NCBI GenBank assembly: GCA_028554755.1
Contig: JAPTOF010000007.1
Coordinates: 12,695,001 to 12,759,000, forward strand
DNA: 64,000 bases
Direction of reading: 5' to 3'
Source: Cordia subcordata
Taxonomy: Eukaryota > Streptophyta > Magnoliopsida > Boraginales > Cordiaceae
The notes under the pieces: model-generated
Databases searched by the model: none
The model's input: the letters and a program-made list of their open reading frames with translations, nothing else
What the model was told of the DNA's origin: nothing
Part shown: in pieces, positions 34,745 through 46,009 of the stretch
Position numbering within the stretch: position 1 is the first letter of the stretch
How the letters are laid out: each line of letters begins with the position of its first letter
Translations under genes and position numbers: made by a program

Positions 34745-34983
34745 GGGCTTGTCTGCATTGGATTTTTTGAAAAACATTTTGTGTATAACTTTTGAAAAGT
34801 TGCTTCTTTTGAGAATACTAAAAAAACTCTAGCTTTTGAAAAACAAAAACTGAAATTGAGCTTTTTTTAGTTCAGTTTTTTTTTAAATCTAATCTAAATA
34901 CTTATTACAAAGAAAATGTGTATTTTTAAGGAAAAAAGTGTTTTATTTTTTATTTAAAAAAAAAAAGCCTACTCAAATAGGCC
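34745..34983. mobile_element. Tourist-like MITE, about 239 bp
   Basis: Left end GGGCTTGTCTGCATTGG, right end inverted as GGCCTATTTGAGTAGGC, flanked by TTA at 34742-34744 and 34984-34986. The interior has long A and T runs. Confidence 0.7.
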
Positions 34984-34986
34984 TTA

Positions 34987-36289
34987 AATTGAGGTTTAAG
35001 TATGTTTAACCAGCTTAAGAGCCAAACTAAGAAATATAAACCCTAAACCCTAAACAGTTCATTTATTTTCGCAATAAGGTCCAATAATCCAAAGATTTAG
35101 AGGGTGTTTTGCTAAGCTCCTCCCTGAACATACTCAAGTACAACAATAAAACTCGAACAATAGAGGAAGTTAGTGATGATACAAGTTTCATGTTTAATGC
35201 GCAACATCTATATTGAATTATCCGATTGTGTGTTTGTTGTATAGAAGTATTTAGTGGAGTGCAATAACTCTAAATAGGATGCCTAGCGTATATTTATAAG
35301 AATAGATGATGATATACAAAGTTAGAAAGTTAACAAAGAGGTAACAAATGGCATGAAGATTGGCATTGGGGTGTTGAAATCTTCCAGAAGCCCAGGCATC
35401 CATAAATATATTGACAAGTAATAAACTTGTTAGTATATATCTTACAACAACATCACATTGAATAACCTTTTTGTCAATAAAATAGACATCTATCCTATGG
35501 TGGAATATAGCTATTAAGGCAACCTGTATAGTCTACATTTGCGTAGGTCATAAGGGAAGGTTATGCAATAACAGGTGAAACAAGACCCTCTTTATAACCT
35601 GCAAATGGGAGGAATGGGGTGAATGCATAGATCAACTAAACAAATTTATAGCAAAAGCAATGTCATGTTGAGTCAACGTGTAAAGATCCAGGCCTAACTA
35701 TTGGTCTGCCACCACATTTAGCCTAACCAACTGACCCAAAATGCTTAAGCCGGTAATAATAATAGTAGTAAATTCAAGCCATTATAAAGTGCACACAAGT
35801 CTTATAAAAAACCGATGTGTGATGGGGCGTTACACAAAGTCAGGTACTACGAACCCTCAACCATGCTCCCAAATGCCGTTGGACTAGCTAATAAGTTACC
35901 ATCATATAAAGAAGGCTGAGACTTGGACGATAAAAGTGTTGATGACGAGTCCAACCCCATGTATGTAGAATTTCAACAGAAGATCTTGAGCATATTTTGT
36001 TTGACTAAGAAACAAGGAATGGATGGTATTTTACCTGTATGGCCAAAAAATAGTGAAGATCAACTAAATCCTTATGGCAAGGCATTATCAAGTGTACGGA
36101 TGAATTGGAAAACCAAGGATAGAGAATTGCCAGTTAAGACAATATCATCACAAGAGAACAAGCATACCATGTGATATATGAGAGATGAACATAAAAGTAT
36201 AAGCTAAGCTACAATGAAAACCATGTGCTAGTAAGAAAGAACAAAGTCTGTGAAACCATGGAAGAAGGGCTACTTTAAGCCATAGAGAT
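34987..36289 (-). pseudogene. Downstream remnant of a decayed copia element (minus strand)
   Basis: Heavily decayed. Read on the minus strand, 35550-35470 resembles the start of a copia RNase H (ANVDYTGCLNS). Elsewhere I cannot place the sequence. It adjoins the clearer RT remnant at 36290-36640 in the same orientation, so it is probably the 3' part of the same element. The ORF at 35923-36174 (plus) has no resemblance. Confidence 0.4.
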
Positions 36290-37027
36290 CTTTTTGTAAT
36301 TTACACACATGATTTGGTCATTGAGGATTAACAAAACTAGGAGCTTGTTTCATGTACAACTCTTCATTTAAAAAGTTACATAGGAAGGCATTTTTAACAT
36401 CAAGTTGAGAATGATTCAAACATGAGAAATAGCAAAGATTAAGATTGTGTGAATAATTGTAGGTCTAGCAACGGACAAAAAGTTTCTGGACAATCAATAC
36501 TTGCTTGTTGATGTAACCCTTGTGCTACACGCCAAGCCTTGTATTAGTCCATACTACCACTAGAGTTATACTTAATTTTATAAATTCATTTACAACTAAC
36601 TAAATTCTTGGTCAGTTGTGATGGCACAAGAACCTATTTTTGATTTCAAATTAAGGCATTAGACTCGTCAGCCACATCCCAATGTTAATGAGGGTTGTAA
36701 GAGGCAACAATTAATGCCAATGAAGGTTATCAGAGACAACAAATGGATGCAATAAGAGACAAGATGTGTTTAGGGGCGTGAATGATAGATTTATACTGAG
36801 TTTACATTGAATATGCATTGTGAACTTTTAAGGGCTCTTTTGAAGTGCTTGTGGTAAGAGATACAGCTATAGTAACAACCATAGAGGAAGACTCAATAAT
36901 TGAGAAACCTAATAGATGAGGCACACTAGGAAGAGACGCCATATGTGGTGTCGTTTGTGGAGGACTCAGAGGTAGTTCTTTGTGCAGAGTAGGTATATGG
37001 TCCAAAAACAGGATATGCATAGAGTAA
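36290..37027 (-). pseudogene. Reverse transcriptase fragment of a decayed copia element
   Basis: Minus-strand reading gives, through several frames, IYKIKYNSSGS, WRVAQGLHQQ, DCPETFCPL and an RT core corresponding to LDVKNAFLxGxLxEEVYM, the classic copia RT start. Many stops and frameshifts. It lies downstream of the integrase remnant at 40862-41400 in the same orientation. Insertions at 37028-38903 and 39174-40837 now separate the two. Confidence 0.7.
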
Positions 37028-38903
37028 TGATATGTCTTGGTTTGAATGTGTGTGTTCTTACATTATTCTATATTTTTAGAGGTATTTTGTGCTTTATAGA
37101 TAGCATATAATGGAATACTTACATGCTACTTATGCATTTGGAAACAAATGTTCATAGTTGAGTTTATAGATAAAATGCTACACTAAATGCTTGTTTCTTG
37201 TGTTTTAGGTGAGATTTGGAGTGATTTTTTAACTTAAATTAAGGATACTTGGATCTTGGAACAAATTTAGGGTTGATTTGGAGAAGAAGAAGTGAAGAAA
37301 ATGCCATTTGGAAGCTCCTGGACAAACAACGAAGCAACGAAGCATAAAGAGATCTAATTTGGAGTTTGCAGCCTATGCCCAGTCGCACCCCTATTCCTCG
37401 GTTAGGCGACCAACCCTAGTGACCGGAAGGTCCAATATTCATCTTCCAAGGCTGGCCTCACTTTCTCCAAGGCTGGGTAACTAACCCCGAGACTGACTTT
37501 TGCAACGAAAGAGCCCTATTTAAGGCTATTTTGAGCTTGTTTTAAGTATCTTTCATCCACTTTTCGCACACACACTCCAAACCATAAACTCTAGTGCTCC
37601 ATCACTCTTAGCCACTTCACACACACTCATCCATACACATCTACACCTAGATTCAAGCTATTCTTGGGAATCAAACACTTAGATTTGAGGATTGGAACAA
37701 GATTTGTAAAGAAGGAGGAAAGGTTGGAAGTGAAGATTCTTATTCTCCTTTTCTTCTTAGTTTATTCTATGATTGAATAGAGATTTAGAGGGTGATTAAC
37801 ACTTGTATTATAGGTTAGATTAATACTTTCTTGTTATTGGATATTTGATGGATTAATACATATATGCTTTACTTTTAGGGTTTTAACGACTATCTTCTAT
37901 ACATGTCTAAGTGTTTGCTGATATGTCACAATGAGATAGCATATATTATCTTGATCCATGCTTGATATTAATTACTTCCATAGATTTATTTAATCATGTC
38001 CATGTGTTTATATAGAGGACCTATAGGGTTAGCTATATATTCATCCATGTTTATGCATGGGTGTCTATATGCCTTAATAGCAAAGCATGCTTCATTGCCA
38101 TACATGTTGGTTATTTATTGCTCAAATGATGTAATTTAAACATGTCTATGTGTTTAGTAGTTGAATATGTCTATGTGTTCAACAAATGCCATGCTTGAGA
38201 ACATGTATTTATTTGCACTCTAATTGGTTAACCTGCTATTATGATGCATGATTGATGGCGCATAACTAATGATTAAGTGTAGTTGAGTTCTTTTAGCTTT
38301 AAATCCAGCTAATAAGTGTCCGGCATAATTTAATCAACCTTAATTGAATTAGGTCTTAGCCTTTAACCTAACTAATGGTCTAGACATTAGGGTAAAATCA
38401 ACATCACTTAGAAGCCTAAATAACTTGCCGGAAAACCCTAGGTCATAAGGACCACATTATACTCTAAGTAGAGCTCACTTAGGGATAAACCTGCTCTAAA
38501 GCCTAGAAGATAATAAGATGGTTAATTAGGAATTCTATTCAAGAGCAACCTTAAAATCAAACCTCTCAAATAGCCCTACAAAAGAGTGTAGTAATTGCCC
38601 ATAATCAAGTGTAGGTCACCTTATTCGCCATCTCTAGTGCCTATTTCCCTTGGTTAGCTTATTTTTACAATTTCCCTACTTTTATTCCCTTAATTCGTTA
38701 GCCTTTAATTTAGATTTAAATTCTAAGCTCTACGCAATCCAAAAATGCAGAAAGATAAATAGTTTAGGACCTTTCTTGTAGCATTCTAGGCCACACAAAG
38801 CATAGAAGCGCACGTAGTTTTGCCTCCCTATGGAATACACCCCGTATTTCCATGCTTAGCTACAAACGACCTATGTACTTGTGGACTAATTGAACTTAGA
38901 TCA
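37028..38903 (+). mobile_element. Solo LTR P of an Athila-like element
   Basis: Starts TGATATG and ends TAGATCA, flanked by AGTAA (37023-37027) and AGTAG (38904-38908), a five-base target duplication with one change. It is similar over its length to solo LTR Q (47376-49238) and to LTR R (49517-51363, opposite strand), sharing AATGCTACACTAA, the conserved AGCTAATAA block and the TAGGTCACC line near the end. No internal region adjoins it. The palindrome cluster (37375-37495) precedes a TATA-like CTATTTAAGG near 37508. Confidence 0.8.
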
Positions 38904-38908
38904 AGTAG

Positions 38909-39173
38909 TCATGCATGTGGTATTATTAGTGTGAGGACCATATGCCTAGTGTGTTGTTACATGGGCTAAGGTGGTATGCATAGTTCAAAAGGTATAGAAT
39001 TTATTTGGACAACATTGAGTGGAAAGGTTGGTAAGGAAAAACTTGTGGGTGAAGGATAAAGGAAAAGAGACTCATTAAAATGCATATGTCTATTCACATA
39101 TACCTTGCCAGTCCAAGGAGCTAGACACTAAGACCTTTTATATCCGTTAGTGTAACCTAGAAACACGGAAGAC
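38909..39173 (-). other. Short remnant between two insertions
   Basis: Probably part of the decayed copia interrupted on both sides. No protein resemblance is strong enough to name a domain. Confidence 0.4.
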
Positions 39174-40837
39174 TGTTAAGAAATTAGGACGCATAAACCC
39201 ACACACGTAGTGGAATCAAAACATGAATAACGAGAAAAGAAGACACTAATAAACCTGATTCGGCCCTCTGCCTGAGTCCATGAAAGCTCTACCAAATAGG
39301 AAAGAGTTACACACTCAATAGCACTTTTTGCACGACTAGAAAAGGCTAAACCCTCCCTCATGTGTTCTTACAATAGCTCTCTCTCTCAACCGAGACCTAT
39401 GCAAGACACACATACCTCTCACCAAAACAACTAAAGCTAGAGTCCTATTTATAGAAAAGACTTCCTTGACCTCCAAGATAAGGGTTTCCTATCCTATCAA
39501 TCCTACTATAACTAGGACACTAACCATAATTGAAATTTTGACTCTCATCAAGACTCTTTCCTAATTTCAATATGGGCTTGGGCTCTACCTCGGTAGCCGT
39601 CCCGTGTGACCCAGCTCAAGTGCCCAAGCCCTCGGTGGCCCAACCCTTGATACCCCAGCTCCCAGGACCTAGCCCCCAAGGCATTAGGACCTGGGCCTCA
39701 AAGGCGAAGGGGCCGGGTCCCGAATCCCAGATCTCGGGGGCCAAGTCTCAAATTCGGGACCTCGGGGGGCTAAGCCGTAGTGGCCATGGGCATCGGGGTT
39801 GGTTCCCGGGGCACTAAGACACCGTATCTCCGGGCCACCAAGATATCATATCTTCGGGGCTCAGTGCTGGGAGTGAGGGCGTAAGTAGCTGAGGCACTGG
39901 GGGCCGAGGTGTATGTTTAAGTGTGTGTCTAAGTGTGTATGAGCATATGTTTAGTGTATATAGTATGTGTGGATGTCAGTGTTTGTAGTATATGAAGGGG
40001 CATGTGTTTAGTGTGGGTAGAGATGTGCATTTAAGTATGCGTATAAGTGTGTATTTATTTTTGAAATACTGTCATTTAAATTGGAGACTCCCCATTCCCC
40101 ATTGATTTTTGTCCATTTCCCCATGTCTCCAATATATATTCCCTAATGAAGAATTGGCATAAATTGGAGAAAAAAAATCCAATGTAATGTTGGAGAAACT
40201 AAAAAAGCCTAATTAAGATTAGATAATCTCCAATGAACACCCCTATACACAACAACAAATGGATCGACAATCTAACCATGGGAAGGTCTCAAAACATGAC
40301 CACCAAATTTGAGATTTTTTGTTTGAACTCCTATCCAACGTCTCCTTTTCTATTTTTCGTGCAAACCAATATCCTGCCTCTAACCGAGCTCTCAGTATCA
40401 CTTGTTAAGAAATTAGGACGCATAAACTCATACACACAGTGGAATTAAAACACAAAAAACAAGAAAAGAACACATAAATAAATGTGGTTCAGCTTTCTGC
40501 CTACATCTATGAAAACACCACTATATAGGAAAGAGTTACACACTCAATTGGACTTTTTGCATGACTCAAAAACTTTAAACCCTACCTCAATGTATTCTTA
40601 CAATGCCTCTTTCTCTCAATTTAGACCTATTGTAAGACATACACCTCTTACCAAGCAACTAATTGTTAGAGTTCTAAATATAGAGAAGACTTCCTTATCC
40701 TCGAAGGCAAGGATTTCCTATTCTATCAATCCTACTGTAACCATGACACTTATCATAATTGAAAATTTGACTCTTATCAAGACTCTTTCCTAATTTCAAT
40801 ATAGGCTCGATCTCTGCACTCGAGCCATAACCCAACA
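39174..40837 (-). mobile_element. Compact TRIM-like LTR element containing a GC-rich repeat
   Basis: Two direct repeats, 39174 to about 39600 and 40405-40837, both begin TGTTAAGAAATTAGGACGC and share most of 415 bases. The outer flanks are AAGAC (39169-39173) and AAGAT (40838-40842), a likely target duplication. Directly left of the right LTR lies GCTCTCAGTATCACT, which on the minus strand is a tRNA-iMet-type primer site (compare TGGTATCAGAGC), so the element reads on the minus strand. The internal part of about 800 bases has no gene and is largely a second copy of the GC-rich repeat family. Confidence 0.72.
39590..40250 (+). repeat. GC-rich repeat island, copy 2
   Basis: GC-rich block (39590-39910), GTGTGTATG array (39912-40050) and AT-rich tail (40060-40245) in the same order as 26517-27190. 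The tails align well (AAATTGGAGA, CCCATTCCCCATTGATTTTTGTCC, GATTAGATAATC). It lies inside the TRIM-like element. Whether it inserted there or is part of that element is not decided. Confidence 0.7.
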
Positions 40838-40861
40838 AAGATAAACCTCGATTCTGATTTT

Positions 40862-41400
40862 TGTTAGGTTGTAGTTATGAGATTTGCAGGACAAGCATAA
40901 CCAAATGTGTGAATGAAAGTGTAATTAGGATGTATGTTAAACAAGAGCTTAAATGGAGAACTAGATATTAGTGTAGGAGAAAGGAATTAGTTTATAATGT
41001 AGATAGTTGTGTAAGTGGCATCAAGCCAAAAATATTAAACAAGAGCTTAAATAGAGAACTAGATATTAATGTAGGAGAAAGGAATCAGTTTATAATGTAG
41101 ATAGTTGTGTAAGTTGCATCAAGCCAAAATCACTAGGACATTTATTCATGAATAAGAAAAGTAAGAATGACATTAGTGATATGTTGCTATTTACATTTGG
41201 ACATTCCATTTTATTTTGGAATATCCAAACATGATTTGCAAAACATTGTGCCATGCTCATGAAAAAATCATGAAAAGCTAAATTGTCAAATTCACCACCA
41301 TTATATTAAAATCACCTAATTTTTGTTTGAAAATGTCTTTGACTTGAGCCTTAAACATTTTGAAATGAGAGAGAACTTTATATTTATGCATCATAGCATA
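40862..41400 (-). pseudogene. Integrase fragment of a decayed copia element
   Basis: Minus-strand pieces read NGGEFDNLAFHDFF (the second catalytic Asp region SDNGGEF), then FWxDAxYTTIYIIN and HPNYTFIHTFGYACP, the standard C-terminal half of copia integrase. The region around the catalytic Glu (PQQNGIAER in relatives) is unrecognisable. Frameshifted, with a 98-base internal duplication at 40937-41130. It matches the orientation of the RT remnant at 36290. Confidence 0.72.
40937..41130 (+). repeat. 98-bp tandem duplication
   Basis: The unit beginning TTAAACAAGAGCTTAAAT occurs at 40937 and again at 41035, each running through GTAGGAGAAAGGAAT to CATCAAGCCAAAA. The two copies differ at about five bases. 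It lies inside the integrase remnant. Confidence 0.88.
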
Positions 41401-41595
41401 TATTAGTCTAAAATGAGAAAAAAATATCAATAAAAAGAACATAGTATTTGAATCCCAAATTTAAGTACAAAGGAGTAGTTCATACAAATTTTATAGAAAA
41501 AACAATAAGTAAACTATAATTAGTAAAATTGTTAGGATAAGAGTACAATTTGAACTTTTAAATTAATCATATATGTGAGTAGATACATATTCATA
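41401..41595 (-). other. Upstream part of the decayed copia integrase
   Basis: AT-rich, same context as 40862-41400, but with no residue pattern I can place securely. Confidence 0.4.
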
Positions 41596-43476
41596 TGTTA
41601 GGATTAATATGCCCTCAAGCTCACTTGTATATGACATTTTAGATGTTAAACAATGTATAATCATTTTGTTAAATTGCATTATGAGTTTCTTACGTATTAT
41701 CTCTAGTATGTTTTTTTAGTATATGTATAAAGGTCTCTTGACTTGAACTAATGACTTAGGTGTGCAGTGAGGGTAAATGCACAGTAGATCCAAGTCTAGA
41801 TTTAGTCACGTCATAAATTGAGTCCATAACCAAATGGTAGTATTGGGCACTCTACTGAGATAAGGTTATATTGAGCAAGTCTCCTCGTTGAGAGTGATCT
41901 ACCTAGGTCATTGGAGGATTTTTTCGATTTATTTCGATAATACGTGTGTCACATATTGGACAGAACCATTGTAAGTATGTTTTCTAGAGACGTGCTATCA
42001 AAGAAAGAAAACAAGACACTCACTACTACTAAATGTCCATTACTCTTAATCTTAAGCATATGTGGATGAACTAATGAAGTTATGGTTTAGTACTTTGACT
42101 CACTGTGGGTAAGATCTTACTTTATTAGGATGAACAACCTTGTGCATTGAGTGCTAAGTTCTAATTAATTGGAACATGCACATGCAATATGGAATCTATA
42201 TGCCCCTTTTGGGATTGTCCAAATTTATCATCCGAACCTAGATCTAGTGATACTACCTTTATAGATGTATCAGTCATATGGCTTGAGGATCGCTCCCAAG
42301 ATCAAGAAATTCTGTGACCAAGGATGGTTGGTAATAGGACAAGAAACCCAACAAAAAATGATACAATTAAGGAGGTGATAGTACAACAGCCAAAGAACCA
42401 GTCTTAGTTGTGGGTATACATAGAGGGACATTATGGTTGGTTATTTAGTAGGTCAAAGACAAAGTTCACGTTCTTTTGTGATAAGCTTTTGGGTAATAGC
42501 AATTATTCTTGGAGTGCAACTTTGATCTTATGATGGAATAGATCAGAGTGAAAAATAATTATTATATCGCCTAGATCGAGCAAGGACACTTTTGATTATT
42601 TTTGGAAGTCAAGGTTAATTGTGTCTTCTTGGTCTCTTCCATAGTTGAAATAACTTTGAGAAAGTAATCTTAAAAGAGAAAATTCTATATTGTTGTAGTA
42701 GCCTTATTGGGCCAAAGCTTGGAATTAGATTTGGGCTTTCTTTAGAGTTCAAGATAACTGAATTGGGTTTGGATGGTTTCTTATTGGGCTTAGGCCTCTA
42801 CATGGATTATGGACTATGTGTTGGGTTTAGATTGTAGGATTGGCCCAATCTTCCAAGACATGTGCTAGAATGTTACTTCAAGAAGAGTTCAAATTCTACA
42901 AGTAACTTCTATGACATATGGCAAACATTTACTACTAGGAAATAGTTTCCCACATGGAATATTTACAAGGTTTAGGTGTCAAACTTTTCCTATAAATAGG
43001 CAAACCTTAAACCATTTCTAGCATCCAAAAAATTTTGTAGTTGATCTCTTCCATTTTGGCAAGAGAATACTACAACATATAGTACACACTTATTGTGTGG
43101 TTTTTTGCTCTAGATTTTCAACAGCACATTACTTTGCTTCTTCCCACACAAGAGGCTATTCTCTCAAAAGATGTCTCTTTAATCATAGGGAAGAAGACTA
43201 GGGAGTTGCCTTAAGGACACCCTTATAGTAAAATTTTTTGTGGCCTTATTCATAAGCGGGAACAAAGCTCATGACGATTATAGCTTCATCAAAGGCCTCA
43301 CGCTTCAAGAGGTTCGCTTTATATATTTTTTACAAATACTAGCTAAGTTTTATATGTTCTTAAGCATGTTCTTGTGTGTGTTATGTGGTTATTTTATTTT
43401 TCCTAGCATGTTTTCTTGGTAGAATTTTTGAAAATATGGACTAGGATAGACCACATGTAATATAATCGATCCTACA
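41596..43476 (+). mobile_element. Probable large solo LTR (unrelated family)
   Basis: Begins TGTTAGGAT and ends ATCCTACA, near-perfect inverted termini 1.9 kb apart. Flanks are TCATA and ACATA (four of five match). Near 42993 is a TATA-type TCCTATAAATAGGC. Text such as CCTATAAATAGG followed about 90 bases later by TTTGGCAAGAGAA fits an LTR promoter and leader. No genes. The small ORF at 43240-43422 has no support. Orientation is taken from the TATA box. Confidence 0.55.
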
Positions 43477-43481
43477 ACATA

Positions 43482-43835
43482 TACAATACATTCATACATA
43501 CATATCTATCTATCAACCTATCCATTACACTCACACAAAACCCTTCCCCTATTTCTACTTACTTTACTCATCATCACCTAACACCTCTTTCGCCTCTTAC
43601 CTTCACCTCCTGATATTGTGACCCGTAAATCATTGCCTTACCCCCACTTTTTACAAATAAGGTTGTACATGGTTTGGTTTAGACCTATTTCAGACTAAAC
43701 CAAACCAAACTAGTTGGTTTTCATTAAAACGAACCAGTTGTTCCTTAATCATATATAATAGCCAAACCAAACTGAGATACCTAAGTTGGTTTAGTTTGGT
43801 TTGGTTTTATTTTTAAAAAATAAAAATGGTATTAG
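43482..43835. other. Spacer with an imperfect palindromic GGTTTGGTTT repeat
   Basis: 43672-43815 is made of AAACCAAACCAAAC and its complement on both sides of a short centre (ACTAGTTGGTTTTCATT), able to fold as a hairpin. This is a MITE-like repeat of unknown family. The rest holds nothing recognised. Confidence 0.5.
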
Positions 43836-45400
43836 GTTGGCATTCAAGGAACTTGTTGTTGCTATTCGTGCAAGGGATATTGTTATTACCTTTGAAAAAT
43901 TGCAAGAAAGACAAGTGGAGTACGAGGCTTTATAAGGCGCACAGAAACTCATAAGGTTCCTAGGTCCTGTTATAGTTAATGTTGCATGGTTCCAATCTGC
44001 TGGCGAAAATAGGAGTTTCTTAAACAAGAGTTCTAATGATACTCGGTCCTCAAACTCTTCTAGTAGCAACAAGTTAGAATCCAATTTCAATAATAAGCCG
44101 CCTATGGTGTACCAAATCTGTGATAAGAAAGCATGTATTTCCTATAGATGTTTCATGGCAAAGAAAATGATTTTCAGTCTTTCACCCATAACTGCCAATG
44201 TTGCTACAACTTCTCTCTCTATTATGTGGCTTTTAGACTCTGGAGCATCCTACAACGTAACGTTAGGCCTTGGTAATGTTTTATCTCTTTCTCAGTAGTA
44301 CAAAACCTTGATGGTGTTGTTACTGGAGATGGCTCATGTTTGTCCATCAACCATGTTGGTTAATCAAGTATTCCTACATCTTCTAGACCATTGTTGTTAT
44401 CAAATCTTTTGTGTGCTCTTTATATGAATAAGAATCTATTTTCTATTAATCAATTGTGCAAGACTAATGATGTGATTATTGAATTTTTCTCATCTACATT
44501 TCCTGTTAAGGATCTCTTCACGAGAGTAATTCTTGTAGTAGGCAAGACCAAAAATAATGTGTATGAGTGGGATGTGGACAACTTGCAACATTCTTCTAAA
44601 CAAGCTAATAGTGGACTAGAAACTACTATTGCAAGCTAGCATGATCATTTGGGCCACCCACACTCCAAAGTTTTACATCAAATAGTTCACCAAAATAATC
44701 TCCCTTGTATTTCCTCTAGTTATTTTTCTAATTTTAATTCACGATTATAATAAGAGCCATAAACTCCCTTTTGGCTTCTCTAGTTTTGCACAGTTCATGG
44801 CCTTCAGAAAATGTTTTTCAGATGTTTGGGGACCTTCCCTAATTTGTTCATTAAATGGGTTTTCATATTACATAATATTTGTTGATCACTTCATAAGATT
44901 TTCTTAGCTTGTTCGCTTGCCTTTTAAAAGAAATGTGGTGGATGTGTTTATTTAGTTTAAACAAATGATTGAAAAGAATTTCAATTCTTGTATTGCCACA
45001 ATTTAAAAAATATATGGTTCTGATTTACAAGAACTTAAAACTTTTTCTGCAAATGAATGCATTTAGTATTGTACAATGCCTTCTTACACTCCTAACCATA
45101 TTATAATAGCCAAATGGAGATATCATCATGTTGTCGAAACTGGCTTGTCTACTTTGCAACAAGCAAATTTACCCTCATTATTATGGAGTTTTACCATCCA
45201 AAATGTAGTGTATCTAATTAATCAAATGCCTACTATAGTGCTGGATAATAAATCTCCTTATGAAATATTATTTAAGAATGCTCCAAACTATTGCAAACTA
45301 AAAATTTTGTGTGCTTTTGCTATCAATTGCTTCAACCATACTCAAAAAACAAACTTGATCATACAAAGAGAAACAAATAAACAAAAAATGAAAACTAAAG
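43836..45400 (+). pseudogene. Decayed copia gag-pol (plus strand)
   Basis: Reads gag C-terminus (AFKELVVAIRARD, then a decayed zinc knuckle YQICDKKACISYRCF), protease with the intact WLLDSGASYNVT motif (44230-44260), pre-integrase LFSINQLC and HDHLGHPHSKVLHQI (44640-44680), and integrase with DVWGPSL (44828), then an ETGLSTLQQANLPS and YLINQMPT region (45130-45230). Stops and frameshifts occur throughout. RT and RNase H are absent and no LTRs were recognised. This is a separate element from the minus-strand copia at 36-41 kb. Confidence 0.78.
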
Positions 45401-45405
45401 AATGA

Positions 45406-46009
45406 AAATAATGAAAAAGTAAAAATAAGTAAAAGATAAGAGATACAAGAAAAGTATAAACACGTCTATAGCGTCTACTAGCAGCGCTGGATTTAATGCC
45501 TTCAACCGATTGCCAATGTTAGAGCCATATATGATTAAAGTCTCGGCACACATTGTTGATTAATCAATAAAGCATAAACAGTAGAGGGAAATAGAGTCAA
45601 GCAATAAATGATGGGCCAATGAATGCACAATGCATGCCTTTTCTAGATCCTATCCCAAAATATCAAATAGAAATGTATGCTAGGGTGTGGAAGAAAGCAT
45701 GCACAAATGTGAGAAATCATGTCTGCTTGCTCTCCAATTATCCAACCCATGGCCATTTCTCATAATCAAGGGCTAAGAACACACATTCCCCATAGATTAT
45801 GGATAAGTCTAATACATGCAACATGGGTAAGTGTTCTCTAACCCTAGATGAAAATGTTCTATGCATAAAAGCACGAATGTGATTTTTAAAAAGAAAACTC
45901 AATGGAATGGGAAAGAGGAGCAGAGACAACACTCAGAGAAGGAAGGTCAATGGAAAGGGACATGGAAGTACTACATTTTTCCTCTCTACAAGATATGGCA
46001 TTATCAAGC
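45406..46009. other. Spacer, A-rich at the left, no gene recognised
   Basis: Starts with an A-rich run after the copia remnant. The right part may belong to the minus-strand gypsy remnant that follows, but I see no diagnostic motif. Confidence 0.4.
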
